From positions 1 through 47,007 of the forward strand of contig JAIBAP010000046.1 in assembly GCA_019695115.1 (NCBI GenBank): a stretch of 47,007 bases of DNA. Reading direction: 5' to 3'. Below the pieces are notes generated by a model. That model worked only from the letters and a program-made list of their open reading frames with translations. It was not told the origin of the DNA and ran no database searches. The position numbers and the translations under genes are program-made. This stretch comes from Caldilineales bacterium (GTDB taxonomy: Bacteria; Chloroflexota; Anaerolineae; J102). Below are positions 14,401 to 21,870 of the stretch, piece by piece (the first letter of the stretch is position 1; each line of letters starts with the position of its first letter).

Positions 14401-15902
14401 TTGCCCAACCAGATTTCGTTCGGGTTGGACGGGCGCACGGCAATGGCGTGCAGGTCGGGGTGCACCATCGTATTCACCGACTGGGCTGGGGTGAGGTCAT
14501 CCCAGCTCTGGCCGCCGTTGGTCGAGCGAAAGACGACGCCCGCCCAGCGGCCATCCGGCCCGTTGGCAAAGCTGCCGCCGGCATAGACGATGTTGGCGTT
14601 GGTGGGATCGACGGTGATGATGTTGTCGTAGAAACACTGGCCGCCGCAGTAGTTGGGTGCATTCACCAGTTCCTGCCAGCTTTGGCCGTGGTCGGTCGAG
14701 CGGTAGATCAGGCCCCAGGGCACGACGTTGCCCCCCTGCTGGATGCGGGCATCGAAACCGGCGTAAATAACACCCGCCCCCTGGCCCTTGCCGATCCCCA
14801 GCTCCACCCGGCTGAACCCGCGGTCGGGCAGGCCGTTGGTCAGCTGCGACCAGCTGGCGCCGCCATCGGTGGTGCGATAGATGCCGTTGGCATAGACGCC
14901 GGCATACAGCACCTGCGGATTGCTATCCTCGATCACCAGGTCCGAGAAGCCGCTGCACTCGTCGCAGCCGATCTGGTCTTCCCAGGTCTGGCCGCCGTTG
15001 GTCGAGCGGAAGACAGAGCGGCGGGGATGGTTGGGGCCGCTATCCTGGGTGCGTGAAGTGGTGCTGGCCCACAGCGTAGTGGGATTGGTGGGATGGATGA
15101 CCAGCGAACTGACGATATTGCCGCCAAAGACATTGGCGCCCAATCGCGTCCAGTTCTCGCCGCCGTCGGTCGATTTCAGCACCCCCACGCCGTAGTAGCC
15201 CGAGATCTCGCCCGTCCCGGCGTAGAGGGTGTTGGGGTTGCTGGGGTCGATGACCAGCGAGTGGAAGGCCATCGACGGTTGGTCGTCGGTGAGGGCGGTG
15301 TAGGTGTTGCCGCTGTCGGTCGTCTTCCAGATGCCGCCCGTGGCCGTGGCCAGGTAGACGATGTTGGCGTTGGTGGGATGGAAGGCGATGACCTTGGTGC
15401 GGCCACTCACATCGCTGCGCCAATCACAACTGCCCCCGCCGCATGGATAGAGGCCGATGATGCCATTGGCAATGGGCGCCGGCCCCAGGCTCTGCCACGT
15501 CTGTTCGCCCTCTTGGGCGGCTACCTCCATTGTCTGATCGCGGTGCTCGATCGCCTTCACGTTGGCGTCGGGCGGCACGGTGTCGAGCGGATAGGCGCGC
15601 TGGCTCCAGAACCAGTCGTTGCGCAGATCGGCCACATCGCCGCTCCAGGTGGCGGGCCGGCCGCGGGCCAGGTTGTAGGCGGCTTTCAGTTCGGGAGAAA
15701 TCGCCTGGTTGCGCCAGGTCAGCCCGCTGGCATGGGAATCGGGGACGACGGAGGTGTTGGCGTCGGGCGGTGGGGCGGGCAGATCGATGCCGGTCTTGAC
15801 CACAGGCTTGGGCGGCTGGCAGGCCGCCAGCAGCAAAGCGGACGCCAGGCACAAAGCGAGGGCGCAGAACAGGGCTGGCAGGCGCAGGCTTCGATGTTTC
15901 AT
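11448..15902 (-). CDS. large Asp-box (BNR/sortilin-like) beta-propeller lipoprotein with C-terminal carbohydrate-binding-like modules
   Basis: A 1484-residue secreted lipoprotein. The signal peptide ends in LLLAAC, giving Cys28 as the lipid anchor. Residues about 135-835 form one or two beta-propellers with about eleven Asp-box motifs ((S/T)xDxGxxW), for example KSTDGGENW, RSTNGGQTW, RSTDHGQSW and KTTDGGDNW, as in sortilin/VPS10 and xyloglucanase-type propellers. A LWLP motif (about 852) and a Thr/Pro linker follow; then a beta-sandwich (about 870-985), and two repeats of a CNA-B-like fold plus a FTW-containing domain (about 1005-1215 and 1235-1460), joined by TPTPTRTPT linkers. GAGGGAG lies 8 nt before ATG 15902. 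Likely an extracellular glycan- or protein-binding protein; no catalytic residues were identified. Confidence 0.88.
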   Translation of the reverse strand: MKHRSLRLPALFCALALCLASALLLAACQPPKPVVKTGIDLPAPPPDANTSVVPDSHASGLTWRNQAISPELKAAYNLARGRPATWSGDVADLRNDWFWSQRAYPLDTVPPDANVKAIEHRDQTMEVAAQEGEQTWQSLGPAPIANGIIGLYPCGGGSCDWRSDVSGRTKVIAFHPTNANIVYLATATGGIWKTTDSGNTYTALTDDQPSMAFHSLVIDPSNPNTLYAGTGEISGYYGVGVLKSTDGGENWTRLGANVFGGNIVSSLVIHPTNPTTLWASTTSRTQDSGPNHPRRSVFRSTNGGQTWEDQIGCDECSGFSDLVIEDSNPQVLYAGVYANGIYRTTDGGASWSQLTNGLPDRGFSRVELGIGKGQGAGVIYAGFDARIQQGGNVVPWGLIYRSTDHGQSWQELVNAPNYCGGQCFYDNIITVDPTNANIVYAGGSFANGPDGRWAGVVFRSTNGGQSWDDLTPAQSVNTMVHPDLHAIAVRPSNPNEIWLGNDGGVFVSTNGGATWSERNGNLATLQFVNIGIHPTNPNIAFGGLQDNAKAKYNGTGWEGLDTGDGGYSEIDPFNPSIWYSTRFSQQGNFVSFQRNEKGGTASRADWLFKSDGIDVNDRMLFYVPFAFDRTSQGVLYIGTHRLYRTVNRGDLWQVISPDLTKGADTGGAISTIAVAPTDGNTIFTGASDGFLALTRNGGDNWFRSNAAILPNRSISDFAISPVKSDIAYVVYNGYDSHTPGTPGHIFKTTDGGDNWQNISNNLPDIPLLTVVIDPQNPTHLYVGSDIGVFRSTNDGGSWASYNTGLANVPIYDLELNNTTRQLWAGTHGRGAYRLSLTGSAPTPTPTLGANARKLWLPLSWKVFDKGPAQATPTLPPSGPAPGEWEGEKATFGVTGDQQEAYDVRIRVPVPGCETWVMSPEAVSISSNHFSFTVDLNEDGLWEAEGQFTSRTQAQGTAVFQSVYFGQSCGTYSGDVQWTATWRRSGADPTATPTPTRRPPTATPSGRRGIYGQFRYRGTGIADINLILRRCPNSGACSLQTSKVAETSTDANGYYQFTNIPSLPANNYYFVYFYNHPDGNNPGDDKYLWRWFGKDITSYSAGANVSGGDAEIEDINLTGPTADSTTLPASFTWDARSKPGEYYAWELFDLESGETKCYSNPAQSTSYQLTAATFTGACQGSYGAEYGWFAWVVDGSSWNTNNGFGDSYYYSGITFSGGGPTPTPTRTPTRTPTPTPPAGSGISGKVTASGAGVNGLNIQLLLCEGSDCTIEDNKTTSGGGNYSFTGVSAPGASQAYNVRYLNSASGGNTFNGNYLTYWWSQAIASASATNVNFDIADVKLTAPANNYAGDLPITFTWTGRGIGSDRFLWATTENGEEFCGENAPHASTSFTLTSDAADECVMYYDTPYGWYVYVAKNGDFNAGYGLSAYTRTYTITGAAATGDAETGVETGRPLREGRWPNQALVPDSDRVRRLGPDGLVPRPHP

Positions 15903-16433
15903 GGTGATACTCCCTCAATGTGGGCTTATCGATGGCCAGACAAAGGCCAGACAAAGGAATGCTGTTCGGTATTGAAACGTGATCCGTGATGCGTGAGAAA
16001 TGCCGACGTTCTCTCACGTCTCACGTTTCACGTTTCACGCTTTACGATCCTCATAACAGGTCAACCTGGCGATCGATAAGATGAAATCCTGCCGCACCCT
16101 CCTGCATCAGGAGGGCGGCAGGCCGGCCAAGCATGGCCGCGCGCAACAGTTCGCCGATGCCGGCCGCTGCTCCAAACCCACGGCGCCGCGCCATCGTAGA
16201 GGAGATGCCAATGACGGGGCAACCTAACGCGGCCGGAATCGAAGGGCAAGCGTAGCACAGGTGATCCTGCGGCTGCAAGGAGTTGGGGCTTCGAGATCGA
16301 CCCCGCGCGTCGCCTCTGTGCTTGCCCGTCCCGGCGCCCATCCTGCCCGACCAGCGCCGGCGCGACCCGATCACAAACGGCGCTTGCGATCCCACCCACC
16401 CGCCCACGATCGGGTGGCGTGGCCGGCCGGTTG
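15903..16433. other. gene-poor gap between divergent genes
   Basis: This stretch separates the minus-strand lipoprotein gene from the plus-strand Yip1 operon. It holds an 11-bp direct repeat (GGCCAGACAAA, two adjacent copies near 15933-15955) and the inverted-repeat element at 15973-16047. From 16050 to 16430 I see no gene I can support; a minus-strand open frame there has no recognisable domain. Confidence 0.6.
15973..16047 (-). repeat. dispersed inverted-repeat element, copy 2
   Basis: Read on the minus strand it shows GCGTGAAACGTGA heptads, AACGTCGGCATTT, then TCACGCATCACGGATCACG and TTTCA, matching the copy at 6204-6275 with the same order and a few substitutions and one extra heptad. 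The arms are complementary. Confidence 0.75.
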
Positions 16434-16442
16434 TGCTATAAT
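16434..16442 (+). promoter_or_regulatory. extended -10 promoter of the Yip1/ABC operon, leaderless type
   Basis: TGCTATAAT is a perfect extended -10 element. Transcription would start about 7 nt later, at 16449, which is the A of the ATG start codon, so the mRNA is predicted to be leaderless. No clear -35 is seen, as expected for an extended -10. Confidence 0.7.
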
Positions 16443-16448
16443 GCGCCC

Positions 16449-17252
16449 ATGTCCTTCGCCTTCGACCGCGAAACGATCGCAGCCGCCGCCGCTCCCCCGC
16501 CCGAACGCACCCGGCTGGCGTCGCTCTTGCTTCAGATTTGGGTGCGCCCCCGGCGAGCATTGGCACAGGTGGCCGCCGGGCCGCGCTGGCTGTGGCTGAT
16601 CCCGCTCCTTTTCGCCGTGGCCGCCCTGCTGTTGCGCGCCTTCGTCGCCGCCCCGCTTCAGGCCCAGGCGCAGACGGCGCAGATGGCAGCGCAGATGCAG
16701 CAGGCGCCGGCGCCCGACGGCGAGGCCCTGGCCCCGGTCGAGATCCCTCCCACCCCGGTCAGCGCCGTGTTGACGCCGATGTGGGTGGGCGGGTTGGGCG
16801 CCATCCTCATCGGTTGGGCGCTCAGGGCGTTGATCTTGCAGGTGGGCAGCCTGACCATGGGTGGCAGGCAGAGTTTCGGCCAGGTCTATCGTCTCAGCGC
16901 CTGGGCGGGGTTCCCGCTCGTCCTCCGTGACCTGGTGCAGGCGGCCTATATGCTTGTCAGCGGCCAGGTCGTCGCCGGGCCTGGCCTGTCGGGGCTGGTC
17001 GAAGCGACCGGGCCAGGCGGGGCGGGTGGGCTGCTGGGGCTGGCCGGCCAGGCAACATCTCTGCCGGGCGTCATCCTGGGCAAGATCGACCTCTACACGC
17101 TCTGGTTTCTGGCGCTGCTGGTGGTGGCGATGCAGGTGGGCGGCAGCCTAAAGCGGGGCAAGGCCGTGCTGGTGGTCGCTCTCTATGCGGCGCTGGCGCT
17201 GGCGCCCGGCCTGCTGCTGGCCGCGGCCAGCGGCGCCCTGGCCGGGTTCTGA
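16449..17252 (+). CDS. Yip1-family multi-pass membrane protein
   Basis: A 267-residue inner-membrane protein with about five hydrophobic helices (roughly 44-62, 109-131, 148-170, 212-230 and 238-262) and a Gln/Ala-rich outer loop (about 65-85). The N-terminal cytoplasmic part (LLLQIWVRPRRAL) followed by a helix, then GGRQSFGQVYRLSAWAGFPL, is typical of bacterial Yip1-domain proteins. Its function is not settled; such genes often accompany ABC exporters. It leads an operon: the ABC ATPase gene starts 10 nt after its stop. ATG 16449 coincides with the predicted transcription start. Confidence 0.8.
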   Translation: MSFAFDRETIAAAAAPPPERTRLASLLLQIWVRPRRALAQVAAGPRWLWLIPLLFAVAALLLRAFVAAPLQAQAQTAQMAAQMQQAPAPDGEALAPVEIPPTPVSAVLTPMWVGGLGAILIGWALRALILQVGSLTMGGRQSFGQVYRLSAWAGFPLVLRDLVQAAYMLVSGQVVAGPGLSGLVEATGPGGAGGLLGLAGQATSLPGVILGKIDLYTLWFLALLVVAMQVGGSLKRGKAVLVVALYAALALAPGLLLAAASGALAGF

Positions 17253-17261
17253 ATCCCACCG

Positions 17262-17945
17262 ATGATCGCTATCCGTGGCCTGTGCAAGAGTTATCAGATG
17301 GGGCGCACCGAGGTGCGCGCCCTGGCCGGCGTCGATATCGATGTGCCGCAGGGGGCGTTCATGGCAGTGATGGGGCCTTCGGGGTCGGGCAAATCCACGC
17401 TCCTGAACCTGATCGGCGGGCTGGATCGGCCGACCGCGGGCAGCCTGAACGTGGGCGAGCACGAACTGGCGGCGCTGGATGAGAACGCGCTGGCGGCCTA
17501 TCGTCGCCGCACGGTGGGTTTCATTTTTCAATCCTTCAACCTGATCGGCACGATGACGGCGCAGCAGAACGTCGAATTTCCGATGCTGTTCGCCCAGGTC
17601 GAACGCAACGAGCGCCGGCGACGGGCGCGCTATCTGCTGGAGGCGGTGGGGTTGGGCCAGCGGCTGGAGCATCGACCGACCGAGCTTTCGGGCGGCGAGC
17701 AACAGCGCGTGGCCGTGGCCCGCGCCCTGGCCAATCTCCCGGCCATCCTCCTGGCCGATGAGCCGACCGGCAACCTGGATTCGCGCACGGGCGAGGAGAT
17801 CATGAGCCTGCTGCTGCGCGCCCGTGCGGAGGGTCAGTTGACCGTGCTGCTGGTGACGCACGACCCCGACGTCGCCGCCCATGCCGACCACATCGTACAC
17901 ATGAAAGATGGACGTATCATCGAGACGACGGACGCCCGTCGCTAA
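17262..17945 (+). CDS. ABC transporter ATP-binding protein, MacB/LolD type
   Basis: A 227-residue nucleotide-binding subunit that powers the FtsX-type permease encoded at 19620. Walker A is GPSGSGKST (about 38-46), the Q-loop FIFQSFNLI, the signature [14 protein letters not shown], Walker [14 protein letters not shown], and the H-loop VTHD. The PTGNLD and SFNLI phrases are typical of the MacB/LolD/FtsE branch, which moves lipoproteins, peptides or macrolides, or transmits force across the membrane, rather than classical import. It overlaps the next gene by 38 nt, so the operon is tightly packed. Confidence 0.95.
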   Translation: MIAIRGLCKSYQMGRTEVRALAGVDIDVPQGAFMAVMGPSGSGKSTLLNLIGGLDRPTAGSLNVGEHELAALDENALAAYRRRTVGFIFQSFNLIGTMTAQQNVEFPMLFAQVERNERRRRARYLLEAVGLGQRLEHRPTELSGGEQQRVAVARALANLPAILLADEPTGNLDSRTGEEIMSLLLRARAEGQLTVLLVTHDPDVAAHADHIVHMKDGRIIETTDARR

Positions 17946-19608
17946 ACCCGGCGCGGGATTGTGGCTGCTCCTGGGCTTGTTTCTGGCCGCGCTGCTGTTG
18001 GCTGCGCCAGGCAGCCGGGCGCATGCCCAGGACGATACACCCGAACCCCCACCCACCGCCACGCCCGACCCGCGCCGGCCGGTGATCTTCGTCCGCAGCA
18101 GCCACACCGAACCGGCGGCAGTGACGCCTGGCGGCGTGGTCGATCTGTTCGTGGAACTGCACAATGTGGGCGTGGGCGCCGCCGCCAATATCCTGGTCGG
18201 GTTCAGCGGCGAGGGCTTTGTGCCCGAGGGCAGCAGCAGCATCAAGAATGTGCCCGGCCTCGGCCCCGACCAGCACGCCAATCTCTCGCAACGGCTGCGA
18301 GCCACATCCGACCTCAGCGGTGGGCCGCACGCCGTCACCCTGACGATCACCTACCTGGATAACAACGGGCTGAGCTATTCCAGCACCGAGGTGGTGGGGG
18401 TCATCGTGGTTGGGTCGACGCCGACCCCGGCGCCGCGCCCGGCCGGCAAGCCGCAACTGGTGATCGAACAGGTCTCGACCGAGCCGTCCGCGCCCACCAT
18501 CGGCCAACCGTTCACGCTGACCTTGATGATCCACAATGCCGGCGCCGGCGCCGCCCGCAATGTGATCCTGAACAACGACACGCCCAGTTCGTTTGCGGCG
18601 GTGGGGGCGGGCAGCGCCCTGGCGGTGGGGGGCATCGGCTGGCAAGAGACAGTGCAGACGGCAGTCAGCCTGGTGGCCGACCAGACGGCGAAGGTCGGGG
18701 TCAACAACCATCCCATCACCCTCAGCTACACCAACGCCGCCGGCGAAGCGAGCGAGAGCAAACAGAATGTGGCCATCACCGTCAGCGCCTCGACGACCGT
18801 GCAGAGCGCGCCCGAAGCGCTGGTGGTGGTAGATGCCTATGCCACCGAGGTGGCGCCGATCACGCCCGGCCGGCCGTTCACCCTGACGGTGGACTTGCGC
18901 AACGTGGGCGGGGCGGCGGCCAGACAGATCACGGTCGAGTTCAGCAGCGAGACGATCACGCCGCTCGGCTCTGGCAACGTGCGCTTTCTGGCTGGGCTGG
19001 ATGCCGGGGCCGCCGGCCAGGTGCAGGGCCAGTTCATCCTCGACGGCGCGGCCAAGGCGGGTGTGCATCTGATGAAGCTGAAGATCGGTCACGCCGACAG
19101 CAAGGACGCCAAGGGCGAGCCGGTGGTGCGCGAGGAGCAGATCAGTCTGCTGGTGGTGTCGCCGCCGCAACTCCGCTTCAGCTTCTATCGCGACCCTGGC
19201 CCGGCCCTGGTCGGTCAAACGCTCGATCTGCCGGTCGAGGTCTTCAACGTGGGGAAAACGGTGGTGAGCAGCACCCGGGCCGAGTTCATGAGCGACGACC
19301 TGGAGATCATCAGCCCGCCCGGCTTCATCGGTGCGTTGGATGCGGGCGTCTCGGTGACGGTGGATGGTCAGGCCCAGCCGCGTCAGGCGGGGCCGGCCAT
19401 CGTGCGGGTGCGGGTGCACTATCTGGATGACTTCAACCAGGAGAAATTCGTGGACGGCGAGCTGGAGGTGCAGGTCGAAGAGGCGCCGCCGCCCCTCGAA
19501 CCGGGCGTCGTCCCGGCCAACCAACCCGGAAACGCGCCGGCCTCGCCCTCTCGCCCGGCCTGGCTGCGCGCCCTGCGCGGCTTCTTGGGCTTGGGCAGCG
19601 CCGGCTAG
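17908..19608 (+). CDS. secreted protein with four Ig-like (CARDB/COG1361-type) domains, ABC exporter accessory
   Basis: A 566-residue secreted protein. A basic start (MDVSSRRR) and hydrophobic core (about 18-36) form the signal peptide, cleaved near AHAQ. Four beta-sandwich domains of about 110 residues follow, each opening with a variant of P-x-(hydrophobic)-x-Ser/Tyr-x-T-(E/D)-P, then Q/R-PFTLT or GGVVDLFVEL, then HNVG/NAGAGAAR/RNVGGAAA/FNVGKTV, as in CARDB or S-layer-associated COG1361 proteins. They start near residues 57, 172, 305 and 425. A Pro-rich stretch and hydrophobic end close the protein. It lies between the ATPase and permease genes, so it likely works as an extracytoplasmic partner of that complex. 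Confidence 0.85.
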   Translation: MDVSSRRRTPVAKPGAGLWLLLGLFLAALLLAAPGSRAHAQDDTPEPPPTATPDPRRPVIFVRSSHTEPAAVTPGGVVDLFVELHNVGVGAAANILVGFSGEGFVPEGSSSIKNVPGLGPDQHANLSQRLRATSDLSGGPHAVTLTITYLDNNGLSYSSTEVVGVIVVGSTPTPAPRPAGKPQLVIEQVSTEPSAPTIGQPFTLTLMIHNAGAGAARNVILNNDTPSSFAAVGAGSALAVGGIGWQETVQTAVSLVADQTAKVGVNNHPITLSYTNAAGEASESKQNVAITVSASTTVQSAPEALVVVDAYATEVAPITPGRPFTLTVDLRNVGGAAARQITVEFSSETITPLGSGNVRFLAGLDAGAAGQVQGQFILDGAAKAGVHLMKLKIGHADSKDAKGEPVVREEQISLLVVSPPQLRFSFYRDPGPALVGQTLDLPVEVFNVGKTVVSSTRAEFMSDDLEIISPPGFIGALDAGVSVTVDGQAQPRQAGPAIVRVRVHYLDDFNQEKFVDGELEVQVEEAPPPLEPGVVPANQPGNAPASPSRPAWLRALRGFLGLGSAG

Positions 19609-19619
19609 AAGGGGGAGAT

Positions 19620-20942
19620 ATGCGCCCGCTCGACCTGCTGCAACTCGTGGCGGCCAACCTCAACCGGATGCGCGGGCGGGTGGCGTTGACGGCCTTTGGC
19701 GTGGCCATCGGCACGGCGGCGGTGCTGGGGTTGGTGAGCCTGGGCGCCGGCTTGCAGCGCAGCGCCGCGGCCTCATTGGGCAATATCGGCGATCTCAAAC
19801 GCATCGATGTCTACTCCTATCCCACCGGCCCAATCGAAGCGCCGGCGTCGGAAAAGGCAGCTTCGGTGCGATCCAACGAGCCGCAGGGCCTGACGCGCGC
19901 ACGGCTGGACGAGCTGGCCGCCATCGAGGGCGTGCAGGTGGTGGCGCCGGTGGAAGAATTACAGGGCGGCGCCACCTTGCACCTGCGGAAGTACGTTTCC
20001 TATTCGAGCATCGTGGCCTTGTCGCCAGAGGGGATCGCGGCGCTGGGTCTGGCGGCCGCCGTGGGCAAGACGCAGCCGGCGACCGGCGAGGCGGTGGTGG
20101 GGGCGCAGATCCAGCAGACGTTTTTCGACGAGCAGCGCGGCGAACAGGCCGAGGTGGGCGAGTTGATGGGCGAAACCCTGTCGTTGGAAGTGGTTCGCTA
20201 CGACAAGGATGGCAATCCCACCACGCGCACGCTGCGCTTGCGTGTGGCCGGCGTGCTGGCGCAGGAAAGCGCCGACGCCGATTATCAGATTCTCCTCCCC
20301 CAGACCGATGTGCAGAAGCTGAACGACTGGCTGGCAGGGAAGCGCATCGACCGCAAGCGGCAGGGCTACAACCGCGCCATCGTGCTGGTGAACGACAGCC
20401 GCGACGCGCCGGAGATCCAGGAAGCCATCCGCAAGAAAGGCTACGAGGCCTACTCGCCGCTGGACACCCTGCGCGAGATCAACCGCTTCTTTGGCATCTT
20501 GCAGGCCATCCTGGGCGGGATCGGCGCCATTGCCCTGCTGGTGGCGGCCTTCGGCATCATCAACACCCTCAGCATGGCCATCCTGGAACGGACGCGCGAG
20601 ATCGGGCTGATGAAGGCGCTCGGCGCCCGCAACCGCGATGTGATGACCATCTTCCTGGGCGAGGCGGCTTCGATCGGGATGTTGGGCGGTTTGACCGGGA
20701 CGGTGGTAGGCTATAGCCTGACGACCGTTGGCAACATCCTGGCGCGCGGCTACATGGCCCAACAAGGCGGCGACTTCTTGTTTGGCGGCCCCTCCGACCA
20801 GCCTGTCGACCTGATCTACACCCCGCTCTGGCTGGTGCTTTTCGTCATCAGCTTCGCCACCCTTGTCGGCCTGCTCAGCGGCATCTACCCGGCCCTGCGT
20901 GCGGCCACGCTCGACCCTCTGCGGGCGCTGAAGGCGGAATGA
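19620..20942 (+). CDS. ABC transporter permease, MacB/FtsX family
   Basis: A 440-residue permease. An N-terminal helix (about 20-42, VALTAFGVAIGTAAVLGLVS) is followed by a large extracytoplasmic MacB-type domain (about 45-280), then three helices of the FtsX domain: GILQAILGGIGAIALLVAAF (about 298-318), SIGMLGGLTGTVVGYSL (about 345-362) and LVLFVISFATLVGLLSG (about 400-418). The phrases AILERTREIGLMKALGARN and YPALRAATLDPLRALK are diagnostic of the family. AGGGGGAG lies just upstream of ATG 19620. With the ATPase, Ig-like protein and Yip1 protein it forms one export or mechanotransmission operon; the substrate is unknown. Confidence 0.94.
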   Translation: MRPLDLLQLVAANLNRMRGRVALTAFGVAIGTAAVLGLVSLGAGLQRSAAASLGNIGDLKRIDVYSYPTGPIEAPASEKAASVRSNEPQGLTRARLDELAAIEGVQVVAPVEELQGGATLHLRKYVSYSSIVALSPEGIAALGLAAAVGKTQPATGEAVVGAQIQQTFFDEQRGEQAEVGELMGETLSLEVVRYDKDGNPTTRTLRLRVAGVLAQESADADYQILLPQTDVQKLNDWLAGKRIDRKRQGYNRAIVLVNDSRDAPEIQEAIRKKGYEAYSPLDTLREINRFFGILQAILGGIGAIALLVAAFGIINTLSMAILERTREIGLMKALGARNRDVMTIFLGEAASIGMLGGLTGTVVGYSLTTVGNILARGYMAQQGGDFLFGGPSDQPVDLIYTPLWLVLFVISFATLVGLLSGIYPALRAATLDPLRALKAE

Positions 20943-20949
20943 GGGGGTC

Positions 20950-21160
20950 TTGCACGGAACACGAAACACAGAACGCCTCGCACATGAGCGAACACGCTCC
21001 GCCATCCACGCAACACGGAACACGAAACACGAAACGCCTCGCACGTAAGCGCGCTCGCTCCGCCATCCACGCAACACGGAACACGAAACACGGAACACCT
21101 CGCACGTAAGCGCGCTCGCTCCGCCATCCACGCACCACGCACCACGGAACACGGAACACC
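20950..21160. repeat. 61-bp tandem repeat with embedded heptads upstream of rpiA
   Basis: Each unit has three or four heptads (CAACACG, GAACACG, AAACACG) followed by a GC-rich core containing CCTCGCACGTAAGCGCGCTC and CCGCCATCCACG. Two nearly identical units begin at 21011 and 21072 (61-bp period); a diverged unit precedes them, and a final run of heptads ends in C-runs at the rpiA ATG. No ribosome binding site precedes rpiA. Confidence 0.85.
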
Positions 21161-21165
21161 CCCCC

Positions 21166-21870
21166 ATGACCGCGACCTCCTACTACAAACTCGAAGCCGC
21201 CCGCCGCGCCCTAGCCGAAGTGCGTGATGGCATGACGCTCGGCCTGGGGTCGGGCAGCACCAGCGCCATCTTTGTCGACCTCCTGGGCCAGGCCGTGCAA
21301 CAGGGCCAGGTGGCCGGCATCCGCGGCGTGGCCACCTCCGAGAAGACGGCAGCGCAAGCGCGCGGCCTGGGCATCGACCTCATCCCGCTCGCCCAGGCGG
21401 CCCGGCTCGACCTGGCCATCGATGGCGCCGATGAAGTCGATCCGCAGCTTCAACTGATCAAAGGGCTGGGCAAGGCCTTGTTGCGAGAGAAACTGGTCGA
21501 GATCCACAGCGCCCGGCTGCTGATCATCATCGACGAGAGCAAAATCTCGTCCCGCCTGGGCCGGCTCAGCCCTCTGCCGGTCGAGATCGTCCCCTACGCC
21601 TGGGAGAAGACGGTGGCCTGGCTGGCCGCTTTGCAGCCCGACGTCCGGGCCGAGTTGTGGCGGGCGGAGGACGGCGAGCCTTTCGTCACCGACAACGGCA
21701 ACTATCTGGCCCGCTGCTGGTTTGCGGACGGCATCGAGCACCCCCATCGCCTGGCTCGCACCCTGGCCGACCGGCCCGGCGTGGTCGAGCACGGCCTTTT
21801 TCTGGACATGGCCGCCGCCGTGATCGTGGCCGGGGCCAACGGCATCCAGATCTGGGAGCGAAAACGATGA
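21166..21870 (+). CDS. rpiA: ribose-5-phosphate isomerase A
   Basis: Interconverts ribose 5-phosphate and ribulose 5-phosphate in the pentose phosphate pathway. The 234-residue protein shows the RpiA hallmarks: LGLGSGSTSAIFVDLLG (substrate-phosphate loop), GVATSEKTAAQA, AIDGADEVDPQL with the catalytic Asp pair, the KGLGKALLREKLVE segment with the catalytic Glu, and DNGNYLARC near the end. It overlaps rpe by four bases (ATGA), so isomerase and epimerase are made together. The ATG follows directly on the heptad/61-bp repeat region without a Shine-Dalgarno sequence. Confidence 0.96.
   Translation: MTATSYYKLEAARRALAEVRDGMTLGLGSGSTSAIFVDLLGQAVQQGQVAGIRGVATSEKTAAQARGLGIDLIPLAQAARLDLAIDGADEVDPQLQLIKGLGKALLREKLVEIHSARLLIIIDESKISSRLGRLSPLPVEIVPYAWEKTVAWLAALQPDVRAELWRAEDGEPFVTDNGNYLARCWFADGIEHPHRLARTLADRPGVVEHGLFLDMAAAVIVAGANGIQIWERKR

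Noticed and set aside
13422-15056. A 544-codon plus-strand frame inside the Asp-box lipoprotein gene
   Set aside because: No domain, and antisense to a gene with eleven Asp-boxes and a lipobox.
16051-16566. Minus-strand frame of 171 codons between the lipoprotein gene and the Yip1 operon
   Set aside because: Arg/Gly-rich without recognisable domain, and it overlaps the promoter and start of the Yip1 gene; its C-terminal third looks slightly protein-like but I cannot support a gene or pseudogene.
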